Program-made: the position numbers and the translations under genes
Part shown: positions 50,826 to 60,940 of the stretch, in pieces
Numbering within the stretch: position 1 is the first letter of the stretch
Layout of the letters: each line of letters opens with the position of its first letter
Assembly (NCBI GenBank): GCA_027364655.1
Contig: DAHXOX010000092.1
Span: 1-64,000 of the forward strand
DNA from: Paludibacter sp.
Lineage (GTDB): Bacteria > Bacteroidota > Bacteroidia > Bacteroidales > Paludibacteraceae
DNA: 64,000 nucleotides
Reading direction: 5' to 3'
The notes under the pieces: model-generated
Told to the model about the DNA's origin: nothing
Database searches by the model: none
The model's input: only the letters and a program-made list of their open reading frames with translations

Positions 50826-51296
50826 TTACAATGATATTTCGATGATTTCAAATCGAATCAATCCTGAAGGAACCTTCACTTCAACAAAGTCCCCCACTTT
50901 TTTGCCTAAAAGGCCTTGTGCTATCGGTGTGTTTATTGAAAGTTTAGCTGCTTTGAGGTTCGCTTCTGATTCTGAAACGATCATATAAGTCATTACTTGC
51001 CCATTGCTTGTGTTTTTGATCTTTACTTTGTTCAGAATTTGCACGGTATCCGTATTCAAATTCTTTTCATCGAGAAACCTTGCATTTGCAACCGACTCTT
51101 TTAATTTGGCAATTTTCATTTCCAACATTCCCTGAGCTTCTTTCGCTGCATCGTATTCTGCATTTTCCGAAAGATCGCCTTTGTCTCGAGCTTCTGCAAT
51201 TTGTCGCGAAATGGCAGGCCTTTGTACATTCTCTAACTGATTTAGCTCTTCCAAGAGTTTCTTATAGCCCTCTTGGGTCATATACGATGTTGCCAT
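50826..51296 (-). CDS. greA: Transcription elongation factor GreA
   Basis: YMTQEGYKKLLEELNQLE, RPAISRQIAEARDKGDLSENAEYDAAKEAQGMLE. Confidence 0.96.
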   Translation of the reverse strand: MATSYMTQEGYKKLLEELNQLENVQRPAISRQIAEARDKGDLSENAEYDAAKEAQGMLEMKIAKLKESVANARFLDEKNLNTDTVQILNKVKIKNTSNGQVMTYMIVSESEANLKAAKLSINTPIAQGLLGKKVGDFVEVKVPSGLIRFEIIEISL

Positions 51297-51465
51297 GGTA
51301 AGTTTGTTTTGTTATTTACAAATCTAAAACAAAAAGAATTCCGACCTTAGCCGGAACTCTTTATATCTATATTTTATGTTTCCTATATTCTAAACGCTGG
51401 CAAAAATAATGAATAATCAATGATTATCCAAACTTGGACCAAAGTATTTCAAAAAAACGCGATAC

Positions 51466-52761
51466 TTAGCTATTTAATAAAAACGCTGAACGAATTGCAT
51501 TTACGTAATCTAACTTTTCCCATGTGAATAACTCCACTTCGAGTTCAATTGGTGCTGAATAACGTGATGTAAATGCCTTTTTTACTACGCGTGGTTCTCT
51601 TCCCATGTGTCCGTAAGATGCTGTTTCAGAATAAATTGGATTACGTAATTTCAAACGTTCCTCAATGACTTTTGGCCGAAGATCAAAAAGTTTGTTCAAT
51701 TGTTCTGCAATTTCTTCATCAGTCAAAGCAACATGTGATTTACCATAGGTGTTTACATAGATACTTAAAGGCTTGGCAACGCCAATGGCATACGAAACTT
51801 GTACTAACATTTCGTCTGAAACACCAGCTGCTACAGCATTTTTTGCAATATGACGCGCTGCATAGGCTGCCGAGCGATCAACTTTTGATGGGTCTTTTCC
51901 TGAAAAAGCGCCTCCTCCATGGGCACCTTTTCCACCATAAGTATCAACAATAATTTTACGACCAGTCAGTCCGGTATCTCCATGAGGACCACCAATAACA
52001 AATTTTCCGGTAGGATTGACATGCAAAATATAGGAATTATCTAACAACGACTTTACAACCGGATTCTTGGCGACAACTCGTGGAATAAGAATATCTTGGA
52101 CATCAGCTTTGATGCGAGCAACCATTTCTTCATCAGCTTGCTGTTGGTTTTTCTCATTGCTGGTTTGAATAAATTCATCGTGTTGCGTTGAAATTACAAT
52201 GGTATGAATACGAACGGGTATATTTTTTTCATTGTATTCAACTGTGACTTGTGATTTAGCGTCAGGTCGTAAATAAGTCATTTCTACACCTTCTCGCCTA
52301 ATTGAAGCTAATTCGATCAATAATTGATGGGACAAGTCTAAAGAAAGTGGCATGTAATTGTCCGTTTCGTTCGTTGCATAACCAAACATCATGCCTTGAT
52401 CGCCAGCGCCTTGGTCCATCGGATTTTCACGTTCTACTCCTCGATTGATATCATCTGATTGTTCGTGAATAGCAGACAAAATACCACAAGAATCACCATC
52501 AAATTTATACTCGCTTTTGGTGTATCCAATGCGATTAATTACTCCTCTTGTCACTTCTTGAACGTCGATGTAAGCACTTGATTTTACTTCTCCGGCAATA
52601 ACAACTTGCCCTGTAGTTACTAACGTTTCACATGCAACTTTTGAGTTAGGATCAAAAGCTAAAAAAGCATCGACAATTGCATCTGAAATTTGATCTGCCA
52701 CCTTATCAGGATGGCCTTCTGAAACGGATTCAGAAGTAAATAAATAATGATTTGATTCCAT
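51466..52761 (-). CDS. metK: S-adenosylmethionine synthetase
   Basis: [69 protein letters not shown]. Confidence 0.97.
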   Translation of the reverse strand: MESNHYLFTSESVSEGHPDKVADQISDAIVDAFLAFDPNSKVACETLVTTGQVVIAGEVKSSAYIDVQEVTRGVINRIGYTKSEYKFDGDSCGILSAIHEQSDDINRGVERENPMDQGAGDQGMMFGYATNETDNYMPLSLDLSHQLLIELASIRREGVEMTYLRPDAKSQVTVEYNEKNIPVRIHTIVISTQHDEFIQTSNEKNQQQADEEMVARIKADVQDILIPRVVAKNPVVKSLLDNSYILHVNPTGKFVIGGPHGDTGLTGRKIIVDTYGGKGAHGGGAFSGKDPSKVDRSAAYAARHIAKNAVAAGVSDEMLVQVSYAIGVAKPLSIYVNTYGKSHVALTDEEIAEQLNKLFDLRPKVIEERLKLRNPIYSETASYGHMGREPRVVKKAFTSRYSAPIELEVELFTWEKLDYVNAIRSAFLLNS

Positions 52762-52978
52762 TTTTCTACGATTTTAAAAACATGTTTCACCTAAACTAAG
52801 TTCCTCCATTCTTTATAATAGCATAAACAAAGAATGAGAACTATGGATCAAAAAGTTACTTGGAAGGAGAAAAATGAAGAATATTGGTTGAAGCCGAAGC
52901 AAAAATGAAAATCACCAATACGTTTTAGCATTTTTTTCCGTGGTTGCAAGCAAGCAAATCTATCCACATTTGAGGCTA

Positions 52979-52986
52979 CAAAGATA
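52979..52986 (-). promoter_or_regulatory. -7 element TATCTTTG upstream of metK
   Basis: Minus-strand TATCTTTG; implies a leader of about 210 nt. Confidence 0.45.
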
Positions 52987-53025
52987 AGCAATCTTTTGTT
53001 TGGTAGGATACTTGATGCACTAAAA

Positions 53026-53067
53026 TATCAAAAAAGGCCACCTTAATAAAGATGACCTTTTTTGATA
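53026..53067 (-). terminator. Terminator hairpin downstream of the FadL-like gene
   Basis: TATCAAAAAAGGCCACCTT-AATAA-AGATGACCTTTTTTGATA, long stem with G-U pairs, U tract on either strand. Confidence 0.65.
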
Positions 53068-53080
53068 AATAATAGCGGCT

Positions 53081-54625
53081 TTAGAATCTAACGCCTACTG
53101 TCATCACAAAATTGTTCGTTTTTGTTGTCAAAGAAGCAGGACGAACTGCATCGGGCGCATTGTAAATCCATGTGTCGTTGTAAGGATAAAAGCTCTCTTT
53201 TTGATCCATTAACACATATGCCACATCAAAATTCCAGTTCTTGTAATTATAGCCAATTCCAGCCGTGTAGTTTTGTGTGGTACCTTGTAAAAAATATTGC
53301 GGATCTGTGCGGACAGTGTTATTTGGTAAATTGCGAACGGCATTACTTTTTGTAGCCGGAGTGATATAGTTATACCCCAACCGTAAAGCTAAACTATTTG
53401 TGATGCGGTATTCGCCTCCAATTTTATAAGTACTTACGCCTTGCATCATATTACTAATATCTTGATTTTCTGTATTAAAGGCAAATGCACTATTGCTGTC
53501 ATCGCGCAGTTTCATGGTTGAATAATCTGCATATTCATAATCGAAACTAATCAATCCTTTCTGTCCAAAAATACCGGCAACGCCCAGTGTCAAAACCGAA
53601 GGTGTTTGCAATTTATACTTGCTATACCCACCTGCTGAAGGAGTGTAAGCTGTTCCTTTATATTGAGTATCATAATTAATGTCTGCATAATAGTTATCCG
53701 TCATGGAATAGAACATTGGTGAATGATATGAAATACCCAATCTTAAGAAATTTGTAGGACGAACAATAGCACCAATCTTAACGTCAAAACCTGATCCGGA
53801 AGTGTATGTTTGATTTTGCAAATTCATGCTGCCTCCATTTCCAAATGATTCCACATAATTACTTGATAATGAATAACTCAAATCTTGAAATCCGACGGAA
53901 GCTCCTAAATAAACCAAATTATTGATGTTGACTCCATATCCCAAATTATATTGATCCACATATCCGTTTTCAGTAAAAGCATATTGAGGTGTCACATGTT
54001 CATTAGCTCCTAACAAGGAACTCCATTGATTTGGTTTTAAGGCTAACGTGTTTGGATTAATCAAATAACTTTGATAGGCTAACTCGGAAATCCATGGCAC
54101 ATTGACATTGTTGTAAGGATCATTACTATTCGCTGTTGAAAGGGAACTCTCCGGAATTCCATTGGTATAACCAGCCATGTAATCAGTAATGGATGAAAGT
54201 TGACTTGCCCCATTCATAACCCCTGAGCGATTAAAAGATTTAATACGTTCATACGAAAAACCGAATGCTGAGCTAAAATTTGGATTATTACCGTCAAAAG
54301 CAGTTACCACAGAAAAGTTGTTGAAATGGGCTGTAAAGTTGTTGTCGTTGCCGCTTTGTCCATTCCATAAAGAAGATGTGGTATTGTCTTGCAAGTTAAG
54401 TGTTGCTGTTACTTCCGAACTGCGATAAACTCCTAATCCACCTGGATTGAGCGAAATTGATGAAGCATCTCCGCCTAAGGCTGTAAAAGCGCCACCCATA
54501 CTCATGTATCGTGCTGTTCCTTTAAGTGGATATTGAGAGGCTTTTAAGGCATCAAAGCCATCTTGAGAAAAAGCTGTTGCTGAAAAAACCAGTAACGATA
54601 CTATCGAAATAAGCGTTGTTTTCAT
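53081..54625 (-). CDS. OmpP1/FadL/TodX-like outer membrane protein
   Basis: Signal peptide; ARYMSMGGAFTALGGDASSISLNPGGLGVYRSSEVTATLNL; C-terminal beta-strand ending VGVRF. Confidence 0.82.
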   Translation of the reverse strand: MKTTLISIVSLLVFSATAFSQDGFDALKASQYPLKGTARYMSMGGAFTALGGDASSISLNPGGLGVYRSSEVTATLNLQDNTTSSLWNGQSGNDNNFTAHFNNFSVVTAFDGNNPNFSSAFGFSYERIKSFNRSGVMNGASQLSSITDYMAGYTNGIPESSLSTANSNDPYNNVNVPWISELAYQSYLINPNTLALKPNQWSSLLGANEHVTPQYAFTENGYVDQYNLGYGVNINNLVYLGASVGFQDLSYSLSSNYVESFGNGGSMNLQNQTYTSGSGFDVKIGAIVRPTNFLRLGISYHSPMFYSMTDNYYADINYDTQYKGTAYTPSAGGYSKYKLQTPSVLTLGVAGIFGQKGLISFDYEYADYSTMKLRDDSNSAFAFNTENQDISNMMQGVSTYKIGGEYRITNSLALRLGYNYITPATKSNAVRNLPNNTVRTDPQYFLQGTTQNYTAGIGYNYKNWNFDVAYVLMDQKESFYPYNDTWIYNAPDAVRPASLTTKTNNFVMTVGVRF

Positions 54626-54701
54626 ATAATTGCAAATTTGGTGAGTGATTTCCGAAAGGGATTGATAGTAAATTATTGAATGAAAAAAAATTCTTTCATG
54701 A

Positions 54702-54746
54702 AGAGAGTATTGAAATAGACTGCAACATCTATTTCAATGACTCTCT
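54702..54746 (-). terminator. Strong terminator hairpin downstream of the low-complexity protein gene
   Basis: AGAGAGTATTGAAATAGA-ctgcaaca-TCTATTTCAATGACTCTCT, 18-bp stem with one bulge. Confidence 0.7.
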
Positions 54747-54768
54747 TATCTCTTAATTATGATTGCGA

Positions 54769-56094
54769 TTATCGACGACCGCCACGGCCTCCGCCGCCGC
54801 CATACGACCCTTCGCTACGACCTCCGCCATTATTATAGCTTGGGGAGTAGTTGTAAGAGCGTGTTTCATTATAAACAGGCCGTTCTACGCGTTGAGGTTG
54901 TTCATAAACAGGAGTTGATCGTTGAACTCTGTACGTGGAATTCCTTTGTACGTTTTGAACTTCATTACCTTGGGGAGAAATGACAACCACTCTTCGCGAT
55001 CCACCTACATTATTCTGTTGTACGTAGTTCCCATTATTTCGCGGCTGATATTGAACATTTCTATTAGCTGGGGTTGTAACATTATACCCATTACGCGTTA
55101 AGAAATTCGACCAAAATGCTCTGTTTTGCTGCGTACCACGCACGTTTATCGGATTTTGTGCAGGCACATTGTTATTTTGACGCCCATTAACTTGTGTAAA
55201 TTGATTCACTGTCGGTGCAGCCATTTGTCTTGTACCAATACTGCTATTTACAGCTCGAGCACCCATTGTTCGAGTTCCAACACTTGAACCGCGTCCAACC
55301 ATGGCTCTTGATCCGGAACTATAACTATAGGGTTGAACGCCATTATTGATAGAAGTTCTTGCACCTCGACGGCTATTTTCTGTGTAGTTGTAAGGGATAG
55401 GACGCGAATAAACCCAATTATTATACATATTGCTATAATAGTAAGGATAGCCACCCCAACCACCGTAATAATAAGGAGAATTCCATCCAAAACCCCAACC
55501 CATATCCCAATAATCACCATAAAAGTCACCAAACATACCGCCGTACATCCAAGGATTAAGGCTCCCGTAGTAACTATACGGACTATAATAACCATAAGGA
55601 TAATATGAATTATAGAAATAAGGCTGCATCCAACTATTGTAGTATGGATAACCACCAAATGTGTTGATATTCCAATTTATATTATCCACTGGATAAGTCG
55701 ACGTTGTATAACCATCGCTCAACTGAAGTAATAAGCTTGGTTGATTCGATTGTTGGATCTGAGAACCATTGATTCCATTCGATGAAAGTGTGTCGATGGG
55801 AGCACTGTTGGCGTTCCCGTTTGCATTAGCGTAATCTCCTGAATAATAAACGGTGTCTCCAGCTGCATTGCGCACAATGACAGCTTGTTGATTGCCCACA
55901 TTGTTTGTTTCGATTTGATACTCTTGATTGGAAGTTGCGCTATTTTGTGTTGCTTGTGTGGGCTGTTGCATTTGTGGCGCTTGCTTTACAGTCCGAGTTG
56001 CTGTCGGATTATAAATGTCGTTGTAAAAACTTTGACTGAAAAGAGAAAGCGGTAACAACATCAAAATAGTTAGCATCCCTAATTTCGTTTTCAT
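54769..56094 (-). CDS. Secreted Tyr/Asn/Gly-rich low-complexity protein of unknown function
   Basis: MKTKLGMLTILMLLPLSLFSQ signal peptide; repeated YYYGGWGGYPYYY-type segment, N/Q-rich stretch, C-terminal GGGGGRGGRR; TATCTTTG -7 box at 56250-56257(-). Confidence 0.75.
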   Translation of the reverse strand: MKTKLGMLTILMLLPLSLFSQSFYNDIYNPTATRTVKQAPQMQQPTQATQNSATSNQEYQIETNNVGNQQAVIVRNAAGDTVYYSGDYANANGNANSAPIDTLSSNGINGSQIQQSNQPSLLLQLSDGYTTSTYPVDNINWNINTFGGYPYYNSWMQPYFYNSYYPYGYYSPYSYYGSLNPWMYGGMFGDFYGDYWDMGWGFGWNSPYYYGGWGGYPYYYSNMYNNWVYSRPIPYNYTENSRRGARTSINNGVQPYSYSSGSRAMVGRGSSVGTRTMGARAVNSSIGTRQMAAPTVNQFTQVNGRQNNNVPAQNPINVRGTQQNRAFWSNFLTRNGYNVTTPANRNVQYQPRNNGNYVQQNNVGGSRRVVVISPQGNEVQNVQRNSTYRVQRSTPVYEQPQRVERPVYNETRSYNYSPSYNNGGGRSEGSYGGGGGRGGRR

Positions 56095-56319
56095 GATTGT
56101 TGTCTCCTTATTTTTTAGTTTATATCCTGAACCTTTTGTCATTTAGACTGAAAATCTGATCAATCGTTTAATCGAATAACGCTTTTTTCTCTCTAAAAGT
56201 ATATTGAAACCAACTTTATTGGTTAAGTTTGCAAGATGAATTAACATCACAAAGATAGGCCAAATAAGACGCTTTCGACATTTGTTCTTTTTGTTTTAAC
56301 GAAAAATACACCTACACGC

Positions 56320-57159
56320 ATGGATTACATTGAACTTACATTACATATTAACAATTTACGCGGCTTTGAACACGATTTGATAGCTTACGAATTGGGAGAT
56401 CTTGGGTTCGACAGCTTTGATTACAATGAAGATGAAATAAAAGCCTATTGCGCTGCATCTTTATTCGATGAAAAAACAATTGAAGCATGGCAAAATGCAT
56501 TACCGGATGACCTTCAGGTAAAATATTCATTTACATTGATCAAAGAGCAAAATTGGAATGAAGTGTGGGAAAAAAATTACTTCTCCCCTATTGTGATAGG
56601 TGGCGACTGTGTGATTCACAGTTCGTTTCATCATGATATTCCTAAGGTAAAATATGATATTTTGATTGATCCAAAAATGTCATTCGGTACCGGACATCAC
56701 GAAACCACGATATTGATGGTCAGTTCATTGTTGAAATTAGAAGTAGCTGGGAAATCACTTTTAGATATGGGTTGCGGCACCGGTATTTTGGCAATTTTAG
56801 CAGCCATGAAAGGCGCTTCACCAATCACAGCAATTGATATTGACGAATGGGCATTCAAAAACACACAAGAAAACATGGTGCTTAATGGATTTCCTGCTAT
56901 TCAGGTAGAACAAGGTGGCGCAGAATTATTGTCAGGTCGCAAATACGACATTATCTTGGCCAACATCAATCGAAATATCCTTTTAGCTGACATGAACCAT
57001 TATGCAGCATGTCTCGATCACGGCAAATTGCTACTAATGAGCGGATTTTATGATACTGACAGATTGGCAATTGATGATGAAGCCAAAAAAATAGGATTAG
57101 ACTTACTTCATTTTGAAGAAAACAACAAATGGGTGGCAACACTCTATCAGAAACTATAA
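56320..57159 (+). CDS. prmA: Ribosomal protein L11 methyltransferase
   Basis: DPKMSFGTGHHETTILMVSSLL, LLDMGCGTGILAILAAMKGA, ANINRNILLADM. Confidence 0.93.
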   Translation: MDYIELTLHINNLRGFEHDLIAYELGDLGFDSFDYNEDEIKAYCAASLFDEKTIEAWQNALPDDLQVKYSFTLIKEQNWNEVWEKNYFSPIVIGGDCVIHSSFHHDIPKVKYDILIDPKMSFGTGHHETTILMVSSLLKLEVAGKSLLDMGCGTGILAILAAMKGASPITAIDIDEWAFKNTQENMVLNGFPAIQVEQGGAELLSGRKYDIILANINRNILLADMNHYAACLDHGKLLLMSGFYDTDRLAIDDEAKKIGLDLLHFEENNKWVATLYQKL

Positions 57160-57161
57160 CT

Positions 57162-58115
57162 ATGAGAACTTTTACAAACGTCAAAGATTTAGGCGACCTG
57201 AAGATTGCCGTCGCCGAAGCATTAGAATTGAAGAAAAATCGGTATGGCTACAAGCAATTGGGTGAAAACCGAACCTTATTAATGGTGTTTTTCAATTCGA
57301 GTTTACGTACTCGATTAAGCACTCAAAAAGCCGGCATGAATCTTGGCATGAACACGATGGTGCTTGATATAAATCAGGGTGCGTGGAAATTAGAAACTGA
57401 GCGTGGCGTCATTATGGACGGGGACAAAACAGAACATATTTTGGAAGCAATTCCGGTGATGGGCAGCTATTGCGATGTCATCGCCGTGCGTTCTTTTGCC
57501 CAATTTGAAAGCAAGACATTTGACTCTAACGAAACAATTATCAATCAGTTTATTCAATATTCCGGAAAGCCGGTAATCAGTATGGAAGCGGCAACAGGAC
57601 ATCCTTTGCAAGCATTTGCCGACTTAATTACCATCGAAGAATACAAAAAACGAGAACGCCCAAAGGTCGTTTTGACATGGGCGCCACATCCCCGCGCTTT
57701 ACCGCAGGCGGTACCTAATTCGTTTGCCGATTTTATGAATGAAGCTGACGTGGAATTTGTCATTACACATCCAGAAGGTTATGAATTAGATGAAAAATTT
57801 GTACGAGGAGCTCGAGTAGAATACGATCAGGACAAAGCTCTAATAGGCGCTGATTTTGTGTATGCGAAAAACTGGTCAGCTTATACCGATCCCAACTATG
57901 GTAAGATATTGAGTAAAGACCTCTCATGGACAATAAGTTCTCAAAAAATGGGCTTAACCAATAATGCGTATTTCATGCATTGCCTTCCTGTACGTCGCAA
58001 TATGATCGTTACAGACGATGTGATTGAAAGTTCTCAATCACTCGTTATCCCTGAAGCGGCAAATCGTGAAATATCAGCTCAAGTAGTGATTAAACGTATT
58101 TTAGAGCATCTTTAA
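57162..58115 (+). CDS. argF': N-acyl (succinyl- or acetyl-) ornithine carbamoyltransferase
   Basis: FFNSSLRTRLSTQKAGMNLGMNTMVLDINQGAWKLETERGVIMDGDKTEHILEAIPVMG, FMHCLPVRRNMIVTDDVIES; strong recalled similarity to the Bacteroides fragilis enzyme. Confidence 0.92.
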   Translation: MRTFTNVKDLGDLKIAVAEALELKKNRYGYKQLGENRTLLMVFFNSSLRTRLSTQKAGMNLGMNTMVLDINQGAWKLETERGVIMDGDKTEHILEAIPVMGSYCDVIAVRSFAQFESKTFDSNETIINQFIQYSGKPVISMEAATGHPLQAFADLITIEEYKKRERPKVVLTWAPHPRALPQAVPNSFADFMNEADVEFVITHPEGYELDEKFVRGARVEYDQDKALIGADFVYAKNWSAYTDPNYGKILSKDLSWTISSQKMGLTNNAYFMHCLPVRRNMIVTDDVIESSQSLVIPEAANREISAQVVIKRILEHL

Positions 58116-58119
58116 GCCA

Positions 58120-58887
58120 ATGGAAAAACTGACTATCATCAAAGTGGGTGGTAAAATTGTGGAAGAAAAAGACTCTTTACAAGCGTTTTTGCACGATTTT
58201 GCAGCCATCAAAGGGCATAAAGTGCTTGTGCACGGAGGAGGTCGTTCGGCAACAGCATTGGCCTCTAAATTGGGTATCGAGAGTGTTATGGTAAATGGAC
58301 GCAGAATCACAGATAGCGAAACACTTAACGTCGTGATTATGGTGTATGGTGGTTTAGTAAACAAAACCATCGTAGCTCAATTACAGGCACTTGATATCAA
58401 CGCGTTAGGGTTGACGGGCGCCGATATGAACTACATGTTATCGGAAAAAAGGCCTGTTGAAGAAATTGATTACGGCTTTGTGGGCGATGTAAAAGCGGTG
58501 GATGGAAGTATTTTAGCTGATCTGATTGCAAAAAATATTGTGCCGGTTTTAGCGCCGCTTACTCACGATAAAAAAGGCAATTTGTTGAATACCAATGCCG
58601 ACACTATTGCAGGAGAAACTGCGAAAGCTTTAGCACGCTATTTTGACGTGACGTTAGTCTATTGCTTCGAAAAGAAAGGTGTTTTGCTGAATGAACATGA
58701 CGACGAAAGCGTCATTTCTGACATTAATCATGCTCAATTTGAGTACTTTGTTTCTGAAGGAATTATTCGAGGAGGAATGATTCCTAAATTGGAAAATGCC
58801 TTCGATGCTATAGCTTCCGGTGTAAAACAAGTGATTATTACAAGAGCTGATTCTATTGATGGACAATCGGGTACGAAAATAATCTGA
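58120..58887 (+). CDS. argB: N-acyl-glutamate kinase
   Basis: TIIKVGGKIVEE, KVLVHGGGRSATALASKLGIES, LGLTGADMNYML, GGMIPKLENAFDAI; directly follows argF'. Confidence 0.94.
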   Translation: MEKLTIIKVGGKIVEEKDSLQAFLHDFAAIKGHKVLVHGGGRSATALASKLGIESVMVNGRRITDSETLNVVIMVYGGLVNKTIVAQLQALDINALGLTGADMNYMLSEKRPVEEIDYGFVGDVKAVDGSILADLIAKNIVPVLAPLTHDKKGNLLNTNADTIAGETAKALARYFDVTLVYCFEKKGVLLNEHDDESVISDINHAQFEYFVSEGIIRGGMIPKLENAFDAIASGVKQVIITRADSIDGQSGTKII

Positions 58888-58896
58888 AGTTCATAT

Positions 58897-60897
58897 TCAC
58901 TTCGTCTTCAACAACTCTTCCAATTTAATCAATTCATCGCGATATTGAGCAGCTTCGATAAACTCTAACTTTCGCGCTGCTTGTTGCATGTTTTTGCGCG
59001 TTGTTTCAATCGCTTTTTCCAATGCAGGCCGACTCATATATTTCACAACCGGATCGGCCGCTACATCAACCATTGTTGGCTCAGTATAAGCATTTACTGC
59101 GGCTTGATGTCCCAAAATAGACGTGTGTCCTTTGCGTATAGATTGCGGTGTGATACCAAACTTGGCATTGTATGCCAACTGTTTTTCACGACGACGATTC
59201 GTTTCATCAATTGTTTTCTGCATACTGTCGGTGATTTTATCAGCATACATAATGACTCGCCCATTCAAATTACGTGCAGCGCGCCCAGCTGTTTGTGTCA
59301 ACGAACGGTGTGATCGCAAAAAACCTTCTTTGTCAGCATCAAGAATGGCAACTAATGATACTTCGGGAAGGTCTAATCCTTCACGCAGTAAATTCACTCC
59401 TATCAATACATCGAATAACCCGTTGCGCAGATCGTCCATCAACTTAACTCGTTGTAACGTATCGACATCGGAATGAATATAATTGCAACGAATCCCCATC
59501 TTGGCTAAATAATCGGTTAATTCTTCGGCCATTCGTTTGGTTAAAGTTGTTACCAGCACCCGTTCGTCCAGCTCTGTTCTTTGCACTATTTCTTCCATCA
59601 AATCATCAATTTGATTCAAACTGGGTCGAACATCAATCACCGGATCAAGCAATCCGGTTGGTCTTACCACCTGTTCAATGATCACCCCTTCGGATTTTCC
59701 TAATTCATAATCGGCCGGCGTTGCACTCACGAAAATCACTTGACGAATTAGCTCATCAAACTCGGCAAATTGCAACGGACGATTATCTTTTGCAGCCGGT
59801 AACCGAAATCCATATTCTACTAAGTTTTGTTTACGCGAAGCATCGCCGCCATACATGGCTCTGATCTGTGGAATGGTAACGTGACTTTCGTCTATTACCA
59901 TGAGAAAATCTTTTGGAAAATAGTCAAGCAAACAGAACGGACGACTACCCGGTTCACGTCCATCAAAATAGCGCGAATAGTTTTCGATTCCCGAACAATA
60001 TCCCAATTCGCGAATCATTTCAAGATCATAAGTGACTCTTTCATTGATTCTTTTAGCTTCATACGGTTTTCCAATCGATTCAAAAAAAGCCACTTGTTTC
60101 ACCAAATCATCCTGAATTTGATGAATGGCTTGATTGATACGCTCTTTAGTTGTCACAAAGATATTGGCTGGATAAATTTCATGCGAGTCAAACATGGACA
60201 GCGTATGACCATTGATTGGATCAAACGTTTCAATTTCATCAATCACATCTCCCCAAAAGATAACGCGTAACGCCACATCGGAATAGGCCAAAAAAATGTC
60301 CACTGTCTCCCCTTTTACCCGAAAATTACCACGATTAAATTCAATTTCGTTGCGAGAATAAAGACTATCGACCAATGACCGTAGAAAAACATTGCGCGCG
60401 ATAGCTTGCCCTTTTTCAATATGAATGGTGTTGCTGTAAAAATCATCAGGATTGCCAATACCATATAAACACGATACAGACGACACCACAATAACATCCT
60501 TTCTTCCTGAAAGCAATGAAGATGTGGTAGAAAGACGAAGTTTTTCAATCTCCTGATTGATAGATAAGTCCTTCTCTATGTAGGTATCTGTGACCGGTAA
60601 ATAAGCTTCCGGTTGGTAATAGTCGTAATATGAAACAAAATATTCAACCGCATTATCAGGAAAAAAAGTTTTGAATTCACTGTAAAGTTGAGCAGCCAAT
60701 GTTTTATTGTGGCTCAACACCAACGTAGGCCGATTCAATTGTTCCACCACATTGGCAATGGTAAAAGTCTTTCCAGAGCCGGTTACACCAAGCAATGTTT
60801 GAAACTTGGTTCCATTTCTTATGCCATCAACTAATTGTGCAATAGCTTCCGGTTGGTCTCCTGTGGGTTGATAAGGCGATATAATCTTGAAATCCAT
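58897..60897 (-). CDS. uvrB: Excinuclease ABC subunit B
   Basis: GDQPEAIAQLVDGI, LLGVTGSGKTFTIANV, FVSYYDYYQPEAYLPVTDTYIEKDLSIN, LREGLDLPEVSLVAILDADKEGFLRSHRSLTQTAGRAARN. Confidence 0.98.
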   Translation of the reverse strand: MDFKIISPYQPTGDQPEAIAQLVDGIRNGTKFQTLLGVTGSGKTFTIANVVEQLNRPTLVLSHNKTLAAQLYSEFKTFFPDNAVEYFVSYYDYYQPEAYLPVTDTYIEKDLSINQEIEKLRLSTTSSLLSGRKDVIVVSSVSCLYGIGNPDDFYSNTIHIEKGQAIARNVFLRSLVDSLYSRNEIEFNRGNFRVKGETVDIFLAYSDVALRVIFWGDVIDEIETFDPINGHTLSMFDSHEIYPANIFVTTKERINQAIHQIQDDLVKQVAFFESIGKPYEAKRINERVTYDLEMIRELGYCSGIENYSRYFDGREPGSRPFCLLDYFPKDFLMVIDESHVTIPQIRAMYGGDASRKQNLVEYGFRLPAAKDNRPLQFAEFDELIRQVIFVSATPADYELGKSEGVIIEQVVRPTGLLDPVIDVRPSLNQIDDLMEEIVQRTELDERVLVTTLTKRMAEELTDYLAKMGIRCNYIHSDVDTLQRVKLMDDLRNGLFDVLIGVNLLREGLDLPEVSLVAILDADKEGFLRSHRSLTQTAGRAARNLNGRVIMYADKITDSMQKTIDETNRRREKQLAYNAKFGITPQSIRKGHTSILGHQAAVNAYTEPTMVDVAADPVVKYMSRPALEKAIETTRKNMQQAARKLEFIEAAQYRDELIKLEELLKTK

Positions 60898-60940
60898 AAA
60901 TTCAATAACAATTGAGAAATCGACCTAAACACCAACTACA

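Noticed and set aside
55248-55658. Long alternative-frame ORF (136 aa, minus) and a plus-strand ORF at 55333-55608 inside the low-complexity gene
   Set aside because: Composition (Ile/Val/Thr-rich repeats) is what the TAT/AAT/GGT-rich codons of the real gene produce in other frames
59827-60270. 147-aa plus-strand ORF
   Set aside because: Antisense to uvrB, no recognisable domain
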